Below, piece after piece: positions 33,789 through 42,240 of a stretch of DNA of 64,000 bases. The DNA is from Geodermatophilus poikilotrophus (GTDB lineage: Bacteria; Actinomycetota; Actinomycetes; Mycobacteriales; Geodermatophilaceae). The stretch is from assembly GCF_900111455.1 (NCBI RefSeq), contig NZ_FOIE01000001.1, positions 818,376 to 882,375 of the forward strand, read 5' to 3'. The notes under the pieces were generated by a model, which had not been told where the DNA came from, ran no database searches, and saw only the letters and a program-made list of their open reading frames with translations. Made by a program: the position numbers and the translations under genes. The first letter of the stretch is position 1, and the number at the start of each line of letters is the position of its first letter.

Positions 33789-34258
33789 ACGTGTGCTCCT
33801 CCTCGATTGTCGTGCTGAAGGACCTGAGCGGTCACTCCTGGTGTCCCTACCCGGCACGCGCGGCACAGACCCCAGAAGACGACCTCCGCCTCGTCCACGA
33901 CGAAACCCGCCGTGTCCGAGGGCGTCAGGCACGGAGCCGCCCCGACGGTGCAGTCGACGTCCGCGACCGCACCGCACGAGCGGCAGACCAGGTGGTGGTG
34001 GTTGTCGCCGACCCGCAGCTCGAAGAGCGCGGGTGCGCCCGCCGGCTCGATCCGGCGGGCCAGGCCGCCGGCGACGAGCGCCTCGAGCACCCCGTAGACC
34101 GCCTGGGGCGACAACGTGGGGTGCAGCGCACGGGCCGCGGTGACGATGGTGTCGACGTCCGCGTGCGGACGTTCGGCGAGCACCTGCAGCACCGACAGCC
34201 GCGGCCGCGTGACGCGCAGCCCCACCGTGCGGAGCTGCTCCTGCCAGGTCGTCTCCAT
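33785..34258 (-). CDS. Fur-family regulator of the catalase (PerR/CatR-like)
   Basis: 157 residues. A winged helix ([37 protein letters not shown]) is followed by a dimerisation and metal domain with [19 protein letters not shown] and WGLCRACR, giving two CxxC zinc-like pairs. Family members sense peroxide (PerR, CatR) or iron (FurA); next to a catalase a peroxide sensor is most likely. The gene overlaps the catalase start by four bases. A palindromic operator lies 20-42 bases before its ATG, suggesting autoregulation. Confidence 0.9.
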   Translation of the reverse strand: METTWQEQLRTVGLRVTRPRLSVLQVLAERPHADVDTIVTAARALHPTLSPQAVYGVLEALVAGGLARRIEPAGAPALFELRVGDNHHHLVCRSCGAVADVDCTVGAAPCLTPSDTAGFVVDEAEVVFWGLCRACRVGTPGVTAQVLQHDNRGGAHV

Positions 34259-34277
34259 CGCGACCCAGCGAACACGC

Positions 34278-34300
34278 TTTTCTTGAACCAGTCAAGAGAA
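34278..34300 (-). promoter_or_regulatory. Fur/CatR-type palindromic operator and promoter
   Basis: ttttcttga - accag - tcaagagaa: nine-base arms with one mismatch. A minus-strand -35 TTGACT (34295-34290) lies inside it, with a weak -10 TTCGCT 17 bases on. Binding of the regulator here would block the operon; inferred from family behaviour. Confidence 0.6.
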
Positions 34301-34310
34301 GGACCCGCTG

Positions 34311-34400
34311 TCCCCACCGGTTGAGGACCCCGTCCTCCCACCCTTCGCACGCTCAGGGCGGGACCCGGGACGGGGCCGGCGGGGGGCCCCTGCAGGGGGC
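34311..34400. repeat. Intergenic repeat family A, copy 4
   Basis: Plus-strand gaggaccccgtcctcccacc, cgcacgctcagggcgggacc, cgggacggggccggcgg and cccctgcagggggcc. The copy is inverted relative to the purU gene that ends beside it, unlike most other copies. Confidence 0.65.
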
Positions 34401-35294
34401 CTAGGCGAAGACGATCGTCTTCTCGCCGTCCACGATGACGCGGTCCTCCACGTGCCAGGTGACCGCCTGGGCCAGCACCTGGCGCTCGACGTAGCGGCCG
34501 ATCCGGCGCATGTCCTCGACCGTCGCGCGGTGGTCCACGCGGGCGACCTCCTGCTCGATGATCGGCCCGGCGTCGAGCTCCGGCGTCACGTAGTGGGCGG
34601 TCGCCCCGATCAGCTTCACGCCGCGGTCGTGCGCCGCCCGGTACGGGTTCGCCCCCACGAAGGCCGGCAGGAAGCTGTGGTGGATGTTGATCAGTCGCTC
34701 CGGGAACCGGCTGCAGAAGTCGGCCGAGACGATCTGCATGTAGCGGGCGAGCACGACCAGGTCGACGTCCCCGACCAGCTCCAGCGCCCGCGCCTCGGCC
34801 TCCGCCTTGGTCTCCGGCGTCACCGGCACGTGGTGGAACGGGACGCCGGCCGCGCGGGCGACCGGCTCGAGGTCGGGGTGGTTGGAGACGACCGCGGCGA
34901 TCTCGGCGCGCAGGTCGCCCGCGCGGACCCGGTAGAGCAGCTCCTGCAGCACGTGGTCGGTCCTGGACACGAACACCGCCAGCCGCGGCCGGTGCACGGC
35001 CTCGGTCAGCCGCCAGGTGAACTGCCACTGCTGCCCGAGCAGGGCCAGCGCGCCCTCGAGCTGCTGGCGCCGGGCGGCCAGGTCGGCGAGGAAGAACTCC
35101 AGCCGCAGCGTGAACGTGCCGCCCACCGGGTCGGAGGAGTGCTGCTGCGAGTCGATGATGTTCGCCCCGACGTCGGCCATCAGCCCGCTGACGACGGCGA
35201 CGATCCCCGGCCGGTCGGGGCAGCGGACGACGAGGCGCCCGACGTCGTCGAGCCGGTCGTCGCGCGGCCCGGGGGGCGACAGTTCAGCGGACAC
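34401..35294 (-). CDS. purU: Formyltetrahydrofolate deformylase
   Basis: 297 residues. An N-terminal ACT domain (about 20-95; CPDRPGIVAVVSGLMADVGA) precedes the formyltransferase-like catalytic domain, with NIHHSFLPAFVGANPYRAAH, KLIGATAHYVTPELDAGPII and the conserved Asn-His-Asp active residues. It hydrolyses 10-formyltetrahydrofolate to formate and tetrahydrofolate, supplying formate and balancing one-carbon pools. The GTG at 35294 is weakly supported by upstream purines but leads straight into the ACT domain. No neighbours in one-carbon metabolism. Confidence 0.95.
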   Translation of the reverse strand: MSAELSPPGPRDDRLDDVGRLVVRCPDRPGIVAVVSGLMADVGANIIDSQQHSSDPVGGTFTLRLEFFLADLAARRQQLEGALALLGQQWQFTWRLTEAVHRPRLAVFVSRTDHVLQELLYRVRAGDLRAEIAAVVSNHPDLEPVARAAGVPFHHVPVTPETKAEAEARALELVGDVDLVVLARYMQIVSADFCSRFPERLINIHHSFLPAFVGANPYRAAHDRGVKLIGATAHYVTPELDAGPIIEQEVARVDHRATVEDMRRIGRYVERQVLAQAVTWHVEDRVIVDGEKTIVFA

Positions 35295-35464
35295 GGGAAG
35301 CGAGGATGCCAGGCACGGCCCGCCCCCCGGCGGCGACTCCCCCGCCCACTCCCCCGCAGACGATCATGGATGTGCGGTGGCGACGCACCGGGCAGCCCGG
35401 CGTGTCGCCCCCGGGCCTCCATGGTCGTCCCGGCCGCAGGGCCGCGGCGGCCGCCCCAGTGGCT

Positions 35465-36385
35465 TCACGCCGGGGGCAGGACGGCGCGCTGGGCACCGGC
35501 GATGTCGAACAGGTCGCCGTAGTCCTCGACCCGGGCCAGGACGTCCTCGGTGCGGAAGCGCAGCAGGCCGGGGTCGGCGCCGTCGAGCACGGCCTCGACC
35601 TCGTCCCAGCCGATCGGGGCGGACACCGTGGCATCGGGCCGGGCGCGCAGCGAGTACGGCGCGACCGTCGTCTTGGCCGGGTTGTTCTGGCTCCAGTCGA
35701 TGAGCACCTTGCCCGGCCGCAGCACCTTCTCCATCCGCCACACCACGCGGTCGGGCGTCTCGGCCGACAGCTGCTGCGCCAGCGCCTTGGCGTACCGGCT
35801 GGGGTGCTCGCGGTCGGTCACCCGGATCGGCGCGTACACCTGCATCCCCTTGGAGCCCGAGGTCTTGACCACCGGGTCCAGGCCGTCGTCGACCAGCCGC
35901 TCGCGCAGCCGGTCGGCGACCTCGCAGCACTCGAGGATCCCGGCGTCCGGACCGGGGTCGAGGTCGAGCACCAGCAGGTCCGGCAGCGCCGGCTGCAGCC
36001 GGCTGCCGACCTGCCACTGCGGCACGTGCAGCTCCAGGGCGGCCAGGTTGGCGGCCCACGCCAGGTCGGCGACCGTCTCGAGGACGACCATGTCGAGGGT
36101 CTCGCGCCCGCGCGAGCTGCCGGGGCTGGGCACGGTCACCTTCCGCACCCAGTCGGGGGCGTGCCGGGCGCTGTTCTTCTCGAAGAACGCCTGCCCCTCG
36201 ACGCCGTCGGGCCAGCGGGTGAAGGTCACCGGCCGGCCGGACAGGTGCGGCAGCAGCACCGGCGCGATCCGCACGTAGTAGTCGATGACCTGGGCCTTGG
36301 TGAAGGACACCTCGGGGAAGAGGACCTTCTCCAGGTTGGACACGTGCAGCTGCCGCCCGTCCACGCGCACCAGCTGCCGGCTCAC
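35465..36385 (-). CDS. NHEJ DNA polymerase/primase (LigD polymerase module)
   Basis: 306 residues equal to the stand-alone LigD polymerase domain. RQLHVSNLEKVLFPEVSFTK, the acidic pair in LLVLDLDPGPDAG, KTSGSKGMQVYAPI and KVLIDWSQNNPAKTTVAPYS are the family motifs, and the late catalytic Asp is in LIDW. It fills and adds nucleotides, often ribonucleotides, at double-strand breaks. The GTG at 36385 follows AGGAGA. It is the third gene of the ku-ligase-polymerase operon. Confidence 0.93.
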   Translation of the reverse strand: MSRQLVRVDGRQLHVSNLEKVLFPEVSFTKAQVIDYYVRIAPVLLPHLSGRPVTFTRWPDGVEGQAFFEKNSARHAPDWVRKVTVPSPGSSRGRETLDMVVLETVADLAWAANLAALELHVPQWQVGSRLQPALPDLLVLDLDPGPDAGILECCEVADRLRERLVDDGLDPVVKTSGSKGMQVYAPIRVTDREHPSRYAKALAQQLSAETPDRVVWRMEKVLRPGKVLIDWSQNNPAKTTVAPYSLRARPDATVSAPIGWDEVEAVLDGADPGLLRFRTEDVLARVEDYGDLFDIAGAQRAVLPPA

Positions 36386-36410
36386 GCGGTCTCCTGTACC
36401 CGCCGGCAGG

Positions 36411-37724
36411 TCACCACTCCTCGACCACGTCCTCGGGCACCAGGTCGTCGCGCAGCCCCCGCCACGACGGGTGGCGCATCCGGCCGTCGGCGGTCCACGC
36501 GGCGAACGCCACCTCACCGACCAACTCCGGCGCCACCCAGCGCGCGTCGCGGGTGACCTCGCGGGGCAGTGCGTCGGCAAACGGCGGGCGGGCGGCGGGG
36601 GTGAGCAGCGGCTGGAGCTCCTCCAGCGCCGCGGCGGTGAAGCCGGTGCCGACGTGCCCGGCGTAGACCAGCCGGCCGGCGTCGTCGTGCACCCCCACGA
36701 GCAGGGACCCCACGCCCCCGGCCCGGCGGCCCTGCCCGGGCCGCCAGCCGCCGACGACGACCGACTGCGTCCGGACGTTCTTCACCTTGCGCCAGTCCGG
36801 CCCCCGGAGCCCCGGGCGGTACGGCGAGTCCAGCCGCTTGGCGACGACGCCCTCCAGGCCGTTGTCGCGGCTCGCGGCCAGCACCGCGGCCCCGCCGCCG
36901 CGGAACCACGGCGTGCCCACCCACCGCTCCCCGACGACGCCCAGCGCCTCCAGCCGCTCCCGGCGGCGCGCGTACGGCAGCCCGAGCAGGCTCTCGCCCT
37001 CCCATGCGAGCAGGTCGAACACCAGATAGGTCACCGGGGTGGCCGCGGCCATCCGGCGCACCTCGGGGCCGGTGCGGTGCATCCGTCCCTGCAGGACACC
37101 GAAGTCCGGCCGGCCGCGTGCGTCGAGGGCGACGACCTCACCGTCGACTATCGCGTCGTGGCCCCTGAGCACTGCAGGTGGTGGACTCAGTTCGGGATAA
37201 CGGACGGTGACGTCGGTGCCGCTGCGGGCCCAGAGCGCGAGCTCCCCGGCCTCCACGACGGCCAGCGCCCGGACGCCGTCCCACTTGAACTCGTAGCCCC
37301 AGTCGGCGTCCTGCGCGGGCGGGGGCAGCTCCCCCGCGGCGGCGAGCATCGGGACCAGGGGCGCGCACTCCGTCGGGGCGTCCAGCGCGCGGACGGACCA
37401 GGCGCCGTCGGGCGACCGGAAGAGGACGTGCCGGCCCCGCAGCCGCCGTCCGGCGAGGACCACGACGACGCGGTCGTCGGTCCACTGCTCGACGGCGTAG
37501 CGGCCGGCGTCCCAGGTCGGCAGCCCGGTCGCGTCCCCGCCCCTCGTGGGGACGGCGGGCAGCGGACGGCCCCGCCGGGTGGGCGGCCCCTCCGGCAGGT
37601 CCCAGCAGCACGGCACGCCGTTCCGCTCCAGCCGCAGCTCGACGCCCCTGGACGGGTGCTCGGTGACGACGAACGGCTCGCCGGCCGGCGGGGTCGGCCG
37701 CCGGGCGCTCCCCCGGGTCGGCAC
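36411..37724 (-). CDS. ATP-dependent DNA ligase with degenerate phosphoesterase-like N terminus
   Basis: 437 residues. The nucleotidyltransferase domain starts near 135 with YEFKWDGVRALAVV; the AMP-accepting Lys is residue 147. DAIVDGEVVALDARGRPDFG, LEGVVAKRLDSPYRPGLRG and RTQSVVVGGWRPGQGRR follow, then the OB domain ending VTRDARWVAPELVGEVAFA. Residues about 17-115 (FVVTEHPSRGVELRLERNG, WDLPEGPP) align with the LigD 3'-phosphoesterase module but lack the HYD of its active site. The ligase seals breaks held by Ku. The GTG start begins one base after the ku stop. Confidence 0.9.
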   Translation of the reverse strand: MPTRGSARRPTPPAGEPFVVTEHPSRGVELRLERNGVPCCWDLPEGPPTRRGRPLPAVPTRGGDATGLPTWDAGRYAVEQWTDDRVVVVLAGRRLRGRHVLFRSPDGAWSVRALDAPTECAPLVPMLAAAGELPPPAQDADWGYEFKWDGVRALAVVEAGELALWARSGTDVTVRYPELSPPPAVLRGHDAIVDGEVVALDARGRPDFGVLQGRMHRTGPEVRRMAAATPVTYLVFDLLAWEGESLLGLPYARRRERLEALGVVGERWVGTPWFRGGGAAVLAASRDNGLEGVVAKRLDSPYRPGLRGPDWRKVKNVRTQSVVVGGWRPGQGRRAGGVGSLLVGVHDDAGRLVYAGHVGTGFTAAALEELQPLLTPAARPPFADALPREVTRDARWVAPELVGEVAFAAWTADGRMRHPSWRGLRDDLVPEDVVEEW

Positions 37725-37725
37725 C

Positions 37726-38775
37726 TCAGGCGGTGCGGCGGGCCCGCTTGGCCGGCGCCTTCTCGGCGGTGGCCTTCCCGGCCGCGGTCACCTTCTTCGC
37801 CGCGGTCGCCTTCTTCGCCGCGGTGGCCTTCTTCGCCGGGGTGGCCCTCGCGGCCGGAGCGGCCCGGTCGGCGGCGGCGGTCGTGCGCGCCGTCGTGCGG
37901 CGGGCCGGCGCGGCGTCCTCGTCGGCGGCCCGCGTGGCCTTGCGCGCCGCGGTCGCCTTCCTGGCCGGGGTCCGCTCCGCCGGGGTCTCCTCGGTGGAGG
38001 CGCCGCCGCGGGCGGCCTCCACGCTGCGGCGCAGCGCGCTCATCAGGTCGACGACGGCCGCGCCGGACTCGGCGGTCTCCGGCAGCGGCTGCACCTCGCC
38101 GCCGCTCTGCTTGGCCTCGAGCAGCTCGGCCATCGCCTCGCGGTAGTCGTCGGTGAACTCGGTGGGGTCGAACGCACCGGTCATCGAGCCGATCAGCGCC
38201 TCGGCCATCTGCAGCTCCTGCGGCCGGACGGCGACGTCCTCGTCGAGGAAGGCGAAGTCCGGCCGGCGGATCTCGTCGGGCCAGCGCATGGTGTGCAGCA
38301 CCATCACGCCGTCCTTCACGCGCAGCGCGGCCAGCGACTCCCGCGACCGGATGGCGATCTTGGTGATGGCGACCCGGCCGGCGTTCTCCAGCGCGTCGCG
38401 CAGCAGCACGTACGGGCGGGTCGCCGAGGGGTCGGGCTCCAGGTAGTAGGTCTTCTCGTACTGGATCGGGTCGATCTCGCCCTGGTCGACGAACTGCAGG
38501 ACCTCGATCTCCCGCCGGCTGGCCAGCGGCAGCTCCTCGAAGTCCTCGTCGGTGAGCACCACCAGCTGGCCGTCGGGCAGCTCGTAGCCCTTGGCGATCT
38601 CGGAGTACTCCACCTCCGCGCCGTCGATGGAGCACACCCGCCGGTACCTGATGCGCCCGCCGTCGGTCGCGTGCACCTGGTTGAACCGGATGTCGTGGTC
38701 CTCGGTGGCCGTGTACAGCTTCACGCCGATGCTGACCAGGCCGAAGGACACCGCCCCGCGCCAGATCGACCGCAT
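37726..38775 (-). CDS. ku: Ku DNA-end-binding protein
   Basis: 349 residues. The Ku core (about 1-250) begins MRSIWRGAVSFGLVSIGVKL and has RRVCSIDGAEVEYSEIAKGY, QYEKTYYLEPD and ENAGRVAITKIAIRSRESLA. A long Lys/Ala/Thr-rich tail (about 265-349, many AAKKAT repeats) resembles the extended basic tails of actinobacterial Ku that bind DNA and recruit the ligase. The homodimer rings broken ends and starts non-homologous end joining. It is first in an operon with ligase and polymerase; the ATG at 38775 starts it. Confidence 0.95.
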   Translation of the reverse strand: MRSIWRGAVSFGLVSIGVKLYTATEDHDIRFNQVHATDGGRIRYRRVCSIDGAEVEYSEIAKGYELPDGQLVVLTDEDFEELPLASRREIEVLQFVDQGEIDPIQYEKTYYLEPDPSATRPYVLLRDALENAGRVAITKIAIRSRESLAALRVKDGVMVLHTMRWPDEIRRPDFAFLDEDVAVRPQELQMAEALIGSMTGAFDPTEFTDDYREAMAELLEAKQSGGEVQPLPETAESGAAVVDLMSALRRSVEAARGGASTEETPAERTPARKATAARKATRAADEDAAPARRTTARTTAAADRAAPAARATPAKKATAAKKATAAKKVTAAGKATAEKAPAKRARRTA

Positions 38776-38907
38776 GCCCGTGCTCCCGTCGCCAGACCCG
38801 TCCGTGGACCGCGGGCGGGGAAGGCCGGTGCGGTCAAGATCACCAGGATAGGACCGCCGCTCCCCCTCCGGCAGGTCGAGCGGCGCCGCCTCCTCCGGAC
38901 GGAGGAG

Positions 38908-39483
38908 TCACTGCACGCCGGCCTCCTCCTCGCCCTCGGGCGCGAGCGCGCCGTTCTGGATCGAGTCGTAGACGAACTGGAGCACGTCGGAACCGGCGAC
39001 CAGGGTCATGGTCAGCGCGACCAGGCGGGTGGCCTTCGGTGCGGTCACGTAGCCGAAGACGAGCCCGGTCGCCACCCACTGCGCCAGGCAGAACGGGCAG
39101 GTGAGCAGCTCCCCGATGGCGTGCTTGGCACCGCCGTGCTCGCGGACCTCCTCGGCGACCTCGGCGTGACCCGACGGGCCCTGGAAGGTCGTGAACGGCG
39201 CGCGGAGCGGGCTGGTCACCGGGTCCTTGGCGATCCGCCGGGCCAGCCGGAAGGTGGCCACCGCCAGCAGTGCCGCATCACCCGGCGGGATCCGCTCGGG
39301 CAGCTCCCGGCCCGACGCCCGGACCGCCGCGGCGCCGGCCGACACCAGGCCGAGGTAGACGCCCATGGCACCGAGGTCCCCGGCCAGCGGGCGCGGCTCC
39401 CCCTGGGTGTACTCGCGCTTCTGGTGGCGGGCCCAGCGGCGGACCGGGGCCCCGATCCGCTGGACCTCGTCTGCGATGGCCAT
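38908..39483 (-). CDS. DUF1360 membrane protein
   Basis: 191 residues. Two or three hydrophobic helices, the block FRLARRIAKDPVTSPLRAPF and the Cys motif LLTCPFCLAQWVATGLVFGY mark the DUF1360 family, whose function is unknown. Homologues are common in actinobacteria and spore-formers. The ATG at 39483 is used; an upstream frame extension of 11 residues has no ribosome site. It reads in the same direction as ku, 132 bases upstream of that gene, and the C-terminal tail is Glu-rich. Confidence 0.85.
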   Translation of the reverse strand: MAIADEVQRIGAPVRRWARHQKREYTQGEPRPLAGDLGAMGVYLGLVSAGAAAVRASGRELPERIPPGDAALLAVATFRLARRIAKDPVTSPLRAPFTTFQGPSGHAEVAEEVREHGGAKHAIGELLTCPFCLAQWVATGLVFGYVTAPKATRLVALTMTLVAGSDVLQFVYDSIQNGALAPEGEEEAGVQ

Positions 39484-39672
39484 GGCTGGCGCGCTACCCA
39501 CTGGTGCGCGGCCCATGCGGAACGCGCCCGACCGGTGTCGCGAGCCGGCTCACGCATGGGGTGGGGTGCGAGGGGTAGGGCGAGATCACGACGCCGGTCA
39601 CCCGACCGGCCCCCCGTCCACGGGATGGACGAGCGTGCGCACGGCGGACGCACGCAGAACGGAGGCAACCCC

Positions 39673-40206
39673 ATGACCGAGCCGGACCCGACCGACCGCG
39701 GAGCCGTCCACTCCGCCCTCAACGACGCCGAGTTCCCCGACGACGAGCGGGGCCTCACCGGGACCCGCGACGACGTCCGCGGCGACACCGGGGCCACCGG
39801 ACCCGAGGGCCAGACCGCCCGGGACGTGTTCCCCGAGGACAACGGCGTCCCGGACGTCTCCCAGGACGACTTCCCGACCATGCAGCGGTCCGAGGACCCG
39901 CAGTTCGCCCCGGAGCCGGGCGACCGGGAGAGCCACCGGACCGTCGGCTTCGGCACGACCGCGTTCGAGCAGTCGGAGGGCAGGTCGCTGTCCGGGCGCC
40001 TGGAGGAGGAGATCGCCGACGACGTCCCGGACGTGCGCCCCGCCGAGGACCCGGGCCGTGGCCTCGGCCAGCTCGAGCAGGACTACGACACCACCCCGGA
40101 CACCGACTCCGGCACCAACCGCACCGCCGACGACGTCGAGGCCAGCCTCGACCCGGTGGTCGGCGGTGAGGGCCCGGAGGAGTCGGCCATGCACGTCGTG
40201 GACTGA
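39673..40206 (+). CDS. Acidic DUF5709-like protein
   Basis: 177 residues, strongly acidic and low in hydrophobics, probably intrinsically disordered. SEGRSLSGRLEEEIADDVPD and VRPAEDPGRGLGQLEQDYD fit the DUF5709 pattern seen in desiccation-tolerant actinobacteria, but the match is from memory of the family. The ATG at 39673 follows GGAGG. A perfect 14-base hairpin follows at 40260-40300. A role in stress protection is only a guess. Confidence 0.7.
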   Translation: MTEPDPTDRGAVHSALNDAEFPDDERGLTGTRDDVRGDTGATGPEGQTARDVFPEDNGVPDVSQDDFPTMQRSEDPQFAPEPGDRESHRTVGFGTTAFEQSEGRSLSGRLEEEIADDVPDVRPAEDPGRGLGQLEQDYDTTPDTDSGTNRTADDVEASLDPVVGGEGPEESAMHVVD

Positions 40207-40523
40207 GGACGCACCGCCTCTCCCCACCCATCGCGGCTCGCCGGCTCCACCACCGACCCGTGACGCCGTGCCCGTCCCCCGGACGGGGGCACGGCGTCAC
40301 GACTTGGTGGGGGTGCCCGGGGGCGGGTTGGCGCGTTCGACCTCGGATGTCTACGTTGTGGTTGCGGTTGAGCAGGCAGCCGCGGTCGTGCCGGGGAACC
40401 GCCCGGCGCGGACACGAACGACGACGTGCGTGTCCGGGGGCCACGACATCCGGGGGGCCGCGCAGCGGTAGATTGACCGGGCGGTCGTGCCGCCGGGTAC
40501 TGCCGTTGAGAGGAGCTCAGCTC
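40207..40523. other. Gap between the DUF5709-like and STAS genes
   Basis: 317 bases. It holds a hairpin at 40260-40300 and, just before the STAS start, a GGGTAC at 40495-40500 and TTGACC at 40473-40478. These could form a weak promoter, but the spacing does not fit sigma-F rules. No gene seen. Confidence 0.5.
40260..40300 (+). terminator. Hairpin terminator after the DUF5709-like gene
   Basis: gtgacgccgtgccc pairs perfectly with 40287-40300; 13-base loop. Confidence 0.75.
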
Positions 40524-40922
40524 GTGACCACATCCGACCTGCCTGCCGAGGGGCAGCCAGACGTGTCGACCGAAGGCACGGAGGCGCCCTTCGACGACGT
40601 GATCACGCTCTCGACCTCCACCGGCGAGGACGGCGTGGTCACGGTGACGGTCGTCGGCGAAGTGGACACGTTCACCGCCCCGGTGCTCCGGTCGTCGCTG
40701 GACACCCAGCTGGAGCAGCAGCCCCAGGTCCTGGTCATCGACCTGTCAGGGGTCCAGTTCCTGGGCTCCGCCGGCCTGGCGGTCCTCGTGGAGACGCAGA
40801 AGTCGGCCCGCTCCCGCGACGTCGACCTCCGCCTCATCGCCACCACGCGCGCCGTCACCCGCCCGCTCGAGGTCACCGGGCTGATCGACCTGTTCACCAT
40901 CGTCGACGGCAGCGCCCGCTGA
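40524..40922 (+). CDS. STAS-domain anti-anti-sigma factor (RsbV/SpoIIAA-like)
   Basis: 132 residues. The first 30 are acidic and probably flexible; the STAS domain begins near 32 with DGVVTVTVVGEVDTFTAPVL, then VLVIDLSGVQFLGSAGLAVL, where the SAGL Ser is the expected phosphorylation site, and ends LIDLFTIVDGSAR. Dephosphorylated STAS antagonists bind RsbW-like kinases and free the sigma factor; the nearby rsbW-sigF genes and PP2C phosphatase make that the likely partner set. The GTG at 40524 follows GAGAGGAG. The gene ends with family A repeat and a hairpin. Confidence 0.88.
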   Translation: MTTSDLPAEGQPDVSTEGTEAPFDDVITLSTSTGEDGVVTVTVVGEVDTFTAPVLRSSLDTQLEQQPQVLVIDLSGVQFLGSAGLAVLVETQKSARSRDVDLRLIATTRAVTRPLEVTGLIDLFTIVDGSAR

Positions 40923-40934
40923 CGAGGGATCCCC

Positions 40935-41030
40935 TGCCCCCACCGTGTGAGGACCCCGTCCTCCCCACCCTCCGCGAGCTCAGGGCGGGACCCGGGACGG
41001 GGCCGGCGGCGGGCCCCGGCAGGGGGCCAC
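40935..41030. repeat. Intergenic repeat family A, copy 5
   Basis: gaggaccccgtcctccccac, cgcgagctcagggcgggacc, cgggacggggccggcggcgg and ggccccggcagggggcc, just after the STAS stop codon. Confidence 0.65.
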
Positions 41031-41037
41031 AGCACTG

Positions 41038-41069
41038 ACGAGAGGCCCTGCTCCGGCGGGGCCTCTCGT
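41038..41069 (+). terminator. Hairpin terminator after the STAS gene
   Basis: acgagaggccc pairs perfectly with 41059-41069 around a ten-base loop. Confidence 0.7.
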
Positions 41070-41165
41070 CGTGTCGTGCGGTGCCCCTCGCCCCGAATCC
41101 GCGCTCGGCCCCTGCAGCATCCCGCCCGTCGCGGGCTCGCGAGGAGCGTGGGACCGGAGGTCCCG

Positions 41166-42182
41166 TCAGGCGCTGAGCAGCTGGCAGACCGCCTGCTCGA
41201 GCACCTGCTGGGCCGTCCGGTCGTCCGGCGCCTCCGCCGCCTCGTTCAGGGCGTGCGCCACGGTGTCCCCGTTCTCGAACCGGTCGACCACCCGCGGGTC
41301 GACGTAGCTGGCCTTGCAGACCGCCGGTGTGTTGCCCAGCGTCTCCGACACCCGTTCGTAGGCCTCCTTGAGCACCCGCTTGCGGGCCGTCTTCGTCGCC
41401 GGCTCCGGCGCCGCGGCCAGCGTCGTGGCCATCAGCACGGTGGCGTTCCAGGTGCGGAAGTCCTTGGCGGTGATCTCCGCGTCGCTGATCTCCTTGAGGT
41501 AGGCGTTCACCTCGGCGCTGGTCACGTCGTGCCACACCCGACCGCCGTCCGGGTCCTCCACCCAGTAGCCGAGCAGCTCCTCGCCCTCCTCGGGCCGCTT
41601 CAGCAGCTCCCGGACGACGTCCGCGGTCGGCTTGTCGGTGAGCTCCAGCTCCCGCTCGATGCCGCCCTTGGCGGTGTAGGAGAAGAACACCTGCTCGCCG
41701 CGGACCCGCACGTGGTCGCGGCGGAGCGTCGCCAGCCCGTAGGTGCCGTTGTCCTCGGCGTACTGCTCGCTGCCGACGCGGAAGGCGCCCAGGTCCAGCA
41801 GCCGGACGGCGGCGGCCAGCACCCGCTCCCGGGTCAGCCCCCCGCCCCGGATCGCCTCGACGACGGCGTCGCGCACGTCGGGCAGCTGGTGGGCGATCTC
41901 CAGCACCCGCTCGTGCTTCTCGGCGTCCCGCCGCGCCCGCCACTCCTCGTGGTACCGGTACTGCCGGCGACCCGCGGCGTCGACACCGGTGGCCTGGATG
42001 TGGCCGTTGGGCCACGGGCAGATCCAGACGTCCCGCCAGGCCGGCGGGATGGCCAGCGAGCGGAGCCGGTCGAGGCGCTCGTCCCTGATGAGGGCGCCGG
42101 CGGAGTCGTAGTACGCGAAGCCGCGACCGGCACGCCGGCGCCGCCATCCGGGGCCGTGCACGTCGCTGCGGCGGAGTCTCAC
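41166..42182 (-). CDS. DNA topoisomerase IB (eukaryote-like)
   Basis: 338 residues, close to the vaccinia/poxvirus-like bacterial type IB enzymes. RLRRSDVHGPGWRRRRAGRG at the start, IRDERLDRLRSLAIPPAW, LDLGAFRVGSEQYAEDNGTY, FFSYTAKGGIEREL and the active-site region NTPAVCKASYVDPRVVDRF with the catalytic Tyr are present. It relaxes supercoils through a 3'-phosphotyrosine link without ATP. The GTG at 42182 begins the conserved block; an upstream TTG frame start is less likely. It is divergent in orientation from the STAS gene. Confidence 0.93.
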   Translation of the reverse strand: MRLRRSDVHGPGWRRRRAGRGFAYYDSAGALIRDERLDRLRSLAIPPAWRDVWICPWPNGHIQATGVDAAGRRQYRYHEEWRARRDAEKHERVLEIAHQLPDVRDAVVEAIRGGGLTRERVLAAAVRLLDLGAFRVGSEQYAEDNGTYGLATLRRDHVRVRGEQVFFSYTAKGGIERELELTDKPTADVVRELLKRPEEGEELLGYWVEDPDGGRVWHDVTSAEVNAYLKEISDAEITAKDFRTWNATVLMATTLAAAPEPATKTARKRVLKEAYERVSETLGNTPAVCKASYVDPRVVDRFENGDTVAHALNEAAEAPDDRTAQQVLEQAVCQLLSA

Positions 42183-42240
42183 GCCCAGAGGATGGGCACC
42201 GCCGGCGTTCCGCAAACGCGGGACGACGGCGGTTCGCCCG

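Noticed and set aside
32124..34295. A single 720-codon frame covering catalase and the Fur gene region
   Set aside because: The catalase starts at 33788 with clear homology; the extra N-terminal part is out-of-frame translation of the Fur-family gene.
39551..39578. GGGTAG at 39573 as a sigma-F promoter for the acidic DUF5709-like gene
   Set aside because: The -35 position reads cacgc and does not fit.
40471..40500. A sigma-F-type promoter before the STAS gene (GGGTAC at 40495)
   Set aside because: No GTTT-like -35 at 15-17 bases; the nearest GATTG is 19 bases away. Not counted as a sigma-F promoter.
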